A DNA stretch of 64,000 nucleotides from Agelaius tricolor (Eukaryota > Chordata > Aves > Passeriformes > Icteridae): contig JALJCS010000029.1 of assembly GCA_023055355.1 (NCBI GenBank), positions 4,650,001 to 4,714,000 on the forward strand, written 5' to 3'. Positions 59,158 to 64,000 of the stretch are shown here, in pieces (position 1 is the stretch's first letter; every line of letters begins with the position of its first letter). The notes below the pieces were generated by a model. That model had not been told where the DNA came from, did not search any database, and saw only the letters and a list, made by a program, of their open reading frames with translations. The translations under genes were made by a program, and so were the position numbers.

Positions 59158-59741
59158 CTGTTCTGCAGGCTGAGCCTGGGGCAGCAGCTCCTGGCTGCTC
59201 TAAAAGGGTTTTTCATTCTCCTCCCAGGCAGAGGGGACAGCTCAGCAGAGTGGAGAGCACCAGCAGAGCCTGGCAGGTGTCAGGGATGGCAAAGAAACCA
59301 TTGAACAAAGATTGAAAATCTTGATACCTCAAAAAAATGGTAAGGAAGAAGGTCTGAGAGGTTCATGTAGAACTTAGGAAATGCCAATTAAAAGTTCTCA
59401 GCTTGCCATTTGTGCTTTTAATGTCCTGCCTGGTAGGTCTGGTTGGACACTTCTGCTGTGACAGGGGGTCTGGGGGTGTCCAGCCTGCCTGGATCAACAC
59501 AACCCCTGTCTTGGAGAACCTCTCATCCCTCCCAGAAAAGTGTGTAGGTGGTGCTGGGAAAGGAGAGAGGCTCAGGAAAGTGAGGATTTGCCCTCAGGTC
59601 AGGAATAAATCCTGTCTGCCTGTCCCCATGGCCACGCTGCCTTCATTCTGCTCTGGGCACCAAGAGCAACAAAAATTCTTCTGCTTCCAGATTTAAAGTT
59701 TTTGGGAGTTTAAAACAGAGAGTCTATCCATGCCTCTGTCC
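59158..59741. other. Unassigned stretch next to LTR E
   Basis: It could include retroviral flank, but no motif supports it. Confidence 0.35.
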
Positions 59742-59885
59742 ATTGGACTTTAAAATTGAAATTTGCCTCTATCTTGTGGCCTTTAAAGTCCAAATTTGCC
59801 TCTATCCCATAGGGTTTAAAATCCAAATTTGCCTCTATCCCATGGGCTTTAAAATCCAAACTCTCCCTTATCCCATGGGCAATCC
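59742..59885 (+). repeat. 33-bp minisatellite, small array (~4 units)
   Basis: It has the same unit as the large array at 60575-61420 (TTTAAAATCCAAATTTGCCT, CTATCCCATGGGC). It begins with an ATTGAAATTTGCC variant and ends with CCAAACTCTCC and GGGCAATCCAG. Confidence 0.93.
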
Positions 59886-60574
59886 AGAAGAAGAGACAGT
59901 TAAATCCTCATTTTCAGGCAGAATTGGATCCCAATTTTCCCTTCCCAGTTCATGTGGGCCTCCCTGCATCCCTCAGGTTAGGCTGAGCTCTGCAACAAGG
60001 TCTCTGCTCAGAAGGTAAACACAATTATTTTACTTTTTCTCCCCAGTTTTATCTGCCTGCTGCTGTCCTTGGTGCTGAATTCACGGCTGCAAAGCTTTGT
60101 GGCCAGTTTCTGTGAATTGCTGGCAGCAAACAACACCCATAATACACTTTGTTGCAATGAAATGCATTTTGCAGTGAAACCTATAATAGTTCAAATATAA
60201 ATTAATTATAATCCCTTCTGCCGTAGCCAACCTTCATGTATAATTAACATTTATTGTTGGGGGGGGGGAAATGAAGGCGAAATCCCCATCTGAGCATTTC
60301 AGCAGTAATTTCCACATCCCTAATGTCTCTCCCAGGAAGGAATATTATGGTTTACCTGTCCCCCTCCACAGCTGCTTCCAGCTGGAGCCAGAGGATGCTG
60401 CTGCAGCATGGGGGGAACAGGGGCAGCTCCTGTGCTCCAGGCTCAGGAGCCCTGGCCAGCAGCTCTTTGCCACATTTGGGAGAGAATTGCGGTGAGAATG
60501 GAGGGGAGCAGTAAATACAGCACTGATTAAAGGGGTTGAACTGGGACAGGAGTGTCCAGAGCCATGCTGGGGCA
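59886..60574. other. Unique stretch between the two 33-bp arrays
   Basis: A G10 run lies at 60259. The AT-rich block 60165-60255 (AATTAATTATAATCCC) might be regulatory. No exon is recognised. Confidence 0.4.
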
Positions 60575-61420
60575 TTCATGGGCCTTTAAAGGCCAAATTT
60601 GCCTCCATCCTGTGGTCTTTCAAGTCTAAATTTGCATCTATCCCAAGGGGTTTAAAATCCAAATTTGCCTCTATCCCATCGTCTTAAAAGTCCAAATCTG
60701 CCTCTATCCCATGGAGTTGGGGTGTAAAATCCAAATTCGCCTCTGGACTGTGGTCTTTAAAGTCAAAATTTGCCTCTATGGGGTTTAGAGTCAAAATTTG
60801 CCTCTATCCTTTGGGCTTTAAAATCCAAATTTGCCTGTATCCTGTGGCCTTTAAAGTCAATATTTGCCTCTATCCTTTGGGCTTTAAAATCCAAATTTGC
60901 CTCTATCCCATGGGGTTTAAAATCCAAATTTGCCTCTATCCCATCATCTTTAAATTCCAAATCGGCCTCTATCCCATGGGGTTGGGGTTTAAAATCCAAA
61001 TTTGCCTCTATCCTGTGGTCTTTGAAGTCAAAATTTGCTTCTATCCATTGGGCTTTAAAGTCCAAATTTTTCTCAATCCATTGGGCTTTAAAATCCAAAT
61101 TTGCCTCTATCCCATGGGCTTTGAAGTCCAAATTTGCCTCTATCCATTGGGCTTAAAAATTGAAATTTGCCTCTATCTTGTGGCCTTTAGAGTCAAAATT
61201 TGCCTGTATCCCATGGGCTTTAAAATCCAAATTTGCCTCTATTCTGTGGTCTTTAAAATCCAAATTTGCCTCTATCCATTGGCCTTTTAAGTTCAAATTT
61301 GCCTCTATCCCATGGGCTTTAAAATCCAAATTTGCCTCTATCCATTGGCCTTTAGAGCCCAAATTTGCCTCTATCTCATGGGATTTAAAATCCAAACTCT
61401 CCTCCATCCCACAGGCACAA
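60575..61420 (+). repeat. 33-bp minisatellite, large array (~25 units)
   Basis: Variants include CCCATGG, CCATTGG, CTGTGGT and CTTTGGG. Because 33 is a multiple of three, all frames remain open, giving frames of 100-170 residues on both strands that are not genes. The last unit again has CCAAACTCTCC and is followed by GCACAATCCAG. Confidence 0.95.
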
Positions 61421-61640
61421 TCCAGTTCGTTCTCCCAGCATGGAGCTGCTCTCCAGCACCCTGAACACAACATTTGATTTCCACTGGAGCTGAGCTCTCT
61501 CGGTGGCAGAACTCAGCATTCAAGCACTGCAATAAGAGCCCTGTGATTTTCAGGCTCTTCCTGCAGCCCAGCCCAGAGCTCTGCCTGCTCCAGGACCCCC
61601 AGCCCAGCTGGGAGCAGCTCCTGAGAGAAGAGCAGAGAAA
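61421..61640. other. Unique non-coding stretch
   Basis: No feature is recognised. Confidence 0.35.
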
Positions 61641-61644
61641 TTCT

Positions 61645-62141
61645 TGTTAGGAAAATTCACCCACAAACACCAGGGGTTGATGTCCAAAAAGGAGACAGAG
61701 CAGTCCTGGGACTTTATTCCAATCAAGGCAGAGGCCATGGGGCATCCCCTGGGGTCTCTCCAATTTTTGGAGGATGCAGCCTCCTTTTTATCCCAATTTC
61801 CCAGCCACATTTCCCTTCTCTCTTTCCCCAATTCTGAGGTACTTGAGAGGTTCAGACTTCCCAGAATGCCTGATCCCAAAGATTCCCCTCTAATGTATAA
61901 CTCTCCCTTTTCATTTTTAATTCTTATGGAGTTTAGGGGGTTTCCCCATTGTTTCTTTCACCTTTCAATATCCAATTTCATCTATCATTACAAACCTAAA
62001 GTTTATTTGTAAAAGCAAATCTCTTTTTCCATTCATCACTCAGTGGAATCCTTCCCCTTGTTTCTTTTCTCTCCCAGTGCTGGTTTTATCTCCCAGCAGC
62101 CCCACAGCTTGTTGGGAAAGACAAATCCCTCATTCCTCTCA
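61645..62141 (-). mobile_element. LTR family D, complete, inverted
   Basis: The plus strand runs TGTTAGGAAAATTC to CATTCCTCTCA, with TTCT on both sides (61641-61644 and 62142-62145), a 4-bp target duplication. On the minus strand it has a TATA-like GGGATAAAAAGG (reverse at 61782-61793) and AATAAA (reverse at 61713-61718). A partial copy lies at 1529-1817. The 4-bp duplication suggests a class I (gamma-like) element. Confidence 0.82.
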
Positions 62142-62637
62142 TTCTGGTGGCTCAGTGGCTGAATTTGTTCAGGGCAGGGGTCAGCACAAACACCAGGAAG
62201 CTCAGGCTGGTAAAGGAAAAATTTGGAGGCTCCTTCCCCCTTCCAACAAAGTCTGCTGCTCCCAATCTCTAATGAGAGTCAATTGCTGCTGATAAATTTT
62301 ACATAATGGCTTTTTGCTTGTTCTGCAAATTAAGCAGAAAAATTGCCTATTAGAGGGAAAACTGGGGCGATCCTTAAAACTCAGTGTAACCTATTTAGCT
62401 GCTCAGGTCAGATGCAGGCTGGAATCTGAGGCCTCTTTATTAATTTTCTGCAGGGAGCAGCAGTTTGCAGGGCTGCAGCAATGCCCGGCTCCAGAGCCCC
62501 AGCTGCTTCCAGGAGCACATCAAAGCTGCCCAGGTGTCCTCTCCTCCCTTCTCACCCTTCTCCTGCTGGCTAAAGGCTCACCCATACACAATGAGTTGAT
62601 TTAAAGATGGGAAATGCCAGGATTGATTCTCAGAGCC

Positions 62638-62655
62638 TTTTTTTTTTTTTTTTTA
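62638..62655. repeat. Poly-T run
   Basis: A run of about 18 T is present. Confidence 0.95.
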
Positions 62656-63106
62656 ATTCCAGGACCTGCCAGAGCAGCTCCTGGCTTTTCAGAGCCTTCT
62701 CAAACTCATTCTGTCCTTGCAGCAGTCACAGGGTGGCACAGACTGATAAATAACCCCTGGAATAAATTAACTCCTGGAAGGGGTTAATTGAGAGGGTTAA
62801 TAAAGAGGATAAATTAACCCCTGGAAAGTACCACAGCTGCAGGACTCATCTTCTGGGGGATGTGAGCATCACCTCCTGACTCCTTTCAATCTGGGGGAAC
62901 TTTAATTTTGGCTGCAGGTCTGAAGGACCTCAGGCTGAGCCCCAGACAGTCAGGCCTTGTTAAAGAGTCACTCCAAGCCTTCCTTACACATCTCAGATGT
63001 AGATTCACTCTCCAAATTACAAACCTGGCCCTGAGTCCTTCGTTTCCCCCAGCTGGTTTGTTTTTCTTCCCCTACCCAAAGTTAAAACACCTGCACTGCC
63101 TGATCA

Positions 63107-63165
63107 TGGAATGAGATGAGCTTTAAGGCCCCTTCCAAACCAGGCTGGGATTCCAGGATTCCTGC
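63107..63165 (+). mobile_element. CR1 3' end fragment
   Basis: GATGAGCTTTAAGGCCCCTT then CCAAACCAGGCTGGGATTCC is the standard end of CR1. Confidence 0.65.
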
Positions 63166-63570
63166 ACCAGTTTTGCCAGAAATTGGACTTTTCCTGCCCT
63201 AAACATGAGCACACCTTGTTCCTGTGTCCATCCATCCTCTGCCTTCACCCACAGGAATAACCAGGCACAGCGAGGCTGCTGAACTGGGAGCAGCTGATTT
63301 CCAAAACTCACTGACCACAGGACTGAACAGCTCATTTACCTCAGACACAGCTCCCTGGAGCTTTATTACCTGCAAGGATCCTCACTTAAACCCGGGGTGG
63401 TTTTTTTTCCCTGCTCTCTGAGTGCTGCTGGAAACAATTCCGAGTGTCTCAGCTAATCAATGGTGTCTCACAGCCAATCTCTGGCTCCTGACACGTGGGA
63501 GCCTTTTGCTTATCCCTCTGCAGCTGAGAAGGAATTACCCAGCAATTTCCTCCATTCGTTGTGAAAAAGT

Positions 63571-63662
63571 AAAAAAAAACAAAAACAAAAAAAAAAAAAA
63601 ACAAAGGTGGAGAAAGGGGAAAAAAAACCAAGGGAGAAAATAAAACAAGGAAAAAAAATAAC
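63571..63662 (+). repeat. A-rich tract
   Basis: Runs of A are broken by C and by short GGAG and GGGA steps. Confidence 0.85.
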
Positions 63663-64000
63663 AGTAAAGGTCTCCAGATCTAACCTTGGTCTGCTTCAAA
63701 AGCTGCTTGTCCTTCAAGAGCAGCATCCAGAAAGCACAAAAAACAAGTGGTACCTGGAGCTGCATGACAAGAGGACAGAGCCCCCCTCAGCATGAATAAT
63801 GATCCATTGCCAGCTCCTGCAGCCCCGGGGATCCTCGGCTGGGGACACAAATCGTTGATGTCTCCGGATTCTGGCTGGGTCTGAGGCTGAGCTCTGGAAT
63901 ACCCGAGCCTCTCTCCTCTGTATGCACACAGAAATTAACTAAATCACCTCTTCTGGCACTAAATAACCGCTGCTCCTGGGAGAAAATGGTCTTAATAGGC

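Larger units (their letters stand above)
62146..64000. other. Unique non-coding stretch with simple repeats
   Basis: This is single-copy DNA with poly-T (62638-62655), a CR1 trace at 63107 and an A-rich tract (63571-63662). No exon or retroelement otherwise. Confidence 0.45.

Noticed and set aside
60770..61477. Frames of 105-170 residues with an 11-residue period on both strands
   Set aside because: A 33-bp satellite is open in all frames; there is no start or splice context.
63571..63662. Poly-A tail of a processed pseudogene
   Set aside because: The tract is interrupted and no coding-like sequence lies upstream.

Overview
The window looks like non-coding DNA from a bird, most likely a passerine. 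I found no convincing protein-coding exon, tRNA or rRNA in 64 kb. The case for a bird rests on 3' ends of CR1 LINEs (18.9 kb, 27.7 kb, 35.0 kb, and short pieces near 21.0 and 63.1 kb) and on many solo or broken retroviral LTRs. They show TG...CA ends, TATA boxes, AATAAA signals and sometimes target-site duplications. All longer open frames lie in repeats (VNTRs, GAA tract, 7-bp and 33-bp arrays) or in LTRs and are not gene calls. I cannot check repeat-library names here, so the LTR families carry local letters A to F.

Layout. 0-5 kb: an inverted LTR-C cut by the window edge, with a 46-bp VNTR; an LTR-D piece; unique AT-rich DNA; then a composite of LTR-A, an associated sequence and LTR-B. 5-12.2 kb: mostly unique DNA with a 200-bp inverted repeat pair 4 kb apart, a stretch almost without cytosine (8.7-8.9 kb), an LTR-C, and an AT heptamer satellite. 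12.7-16.7 kb: a three-unit tandem repeat, an LTR-A variant with an internal 33-bp array, and a rearranged A-B-B'-A' block. 18-24.9 kb: purine minisatellite, CR1, 15-bp array, retroviral 3' end and LTR, a long CCTT tract, a 34-bp array and nested LTRs. 25-30 kb: unique DNA, CR1 and LTR-E. 30.4-35.2 kb: LTR-C with eleven VNTR units, LTR-F, a second LTR-A variant, CR1. 36-37 kb: GGAA and GAA tracts. 39.7-40.5 kb: an 800-bp minisatellite next to a cluster of GATA motifs. 41-48 kb: AT-rich DNA, LTR-C remnant, 40-bp array, a candidate conserved element, and LTR-C joined to LTR-F. 48-53.6 kb: LTR-B copies, one with a perfect 6-bp target duplication, a 472-bp tandem duplication and an inverted LTR-A. 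54.8-62.1 kb: 40-bp, 7-bp and 33-bp arrays, LTR-E and LTR-D. 62.1-64 kb: mostly unique DNA.

How it works together. There is no operon or pathway here. This is intergenic or intronic DNA built from layered retroelements and tandem repeats, with a few unique patches that could be regulatory. The most unusual signals are the cytosine-depleted stretch at 8.7 kb, the VNTRs that grew inside LTRs, the recurrent LTR-C/LTR-F junction, and the two 33-bp arrays that share terminal unit order.
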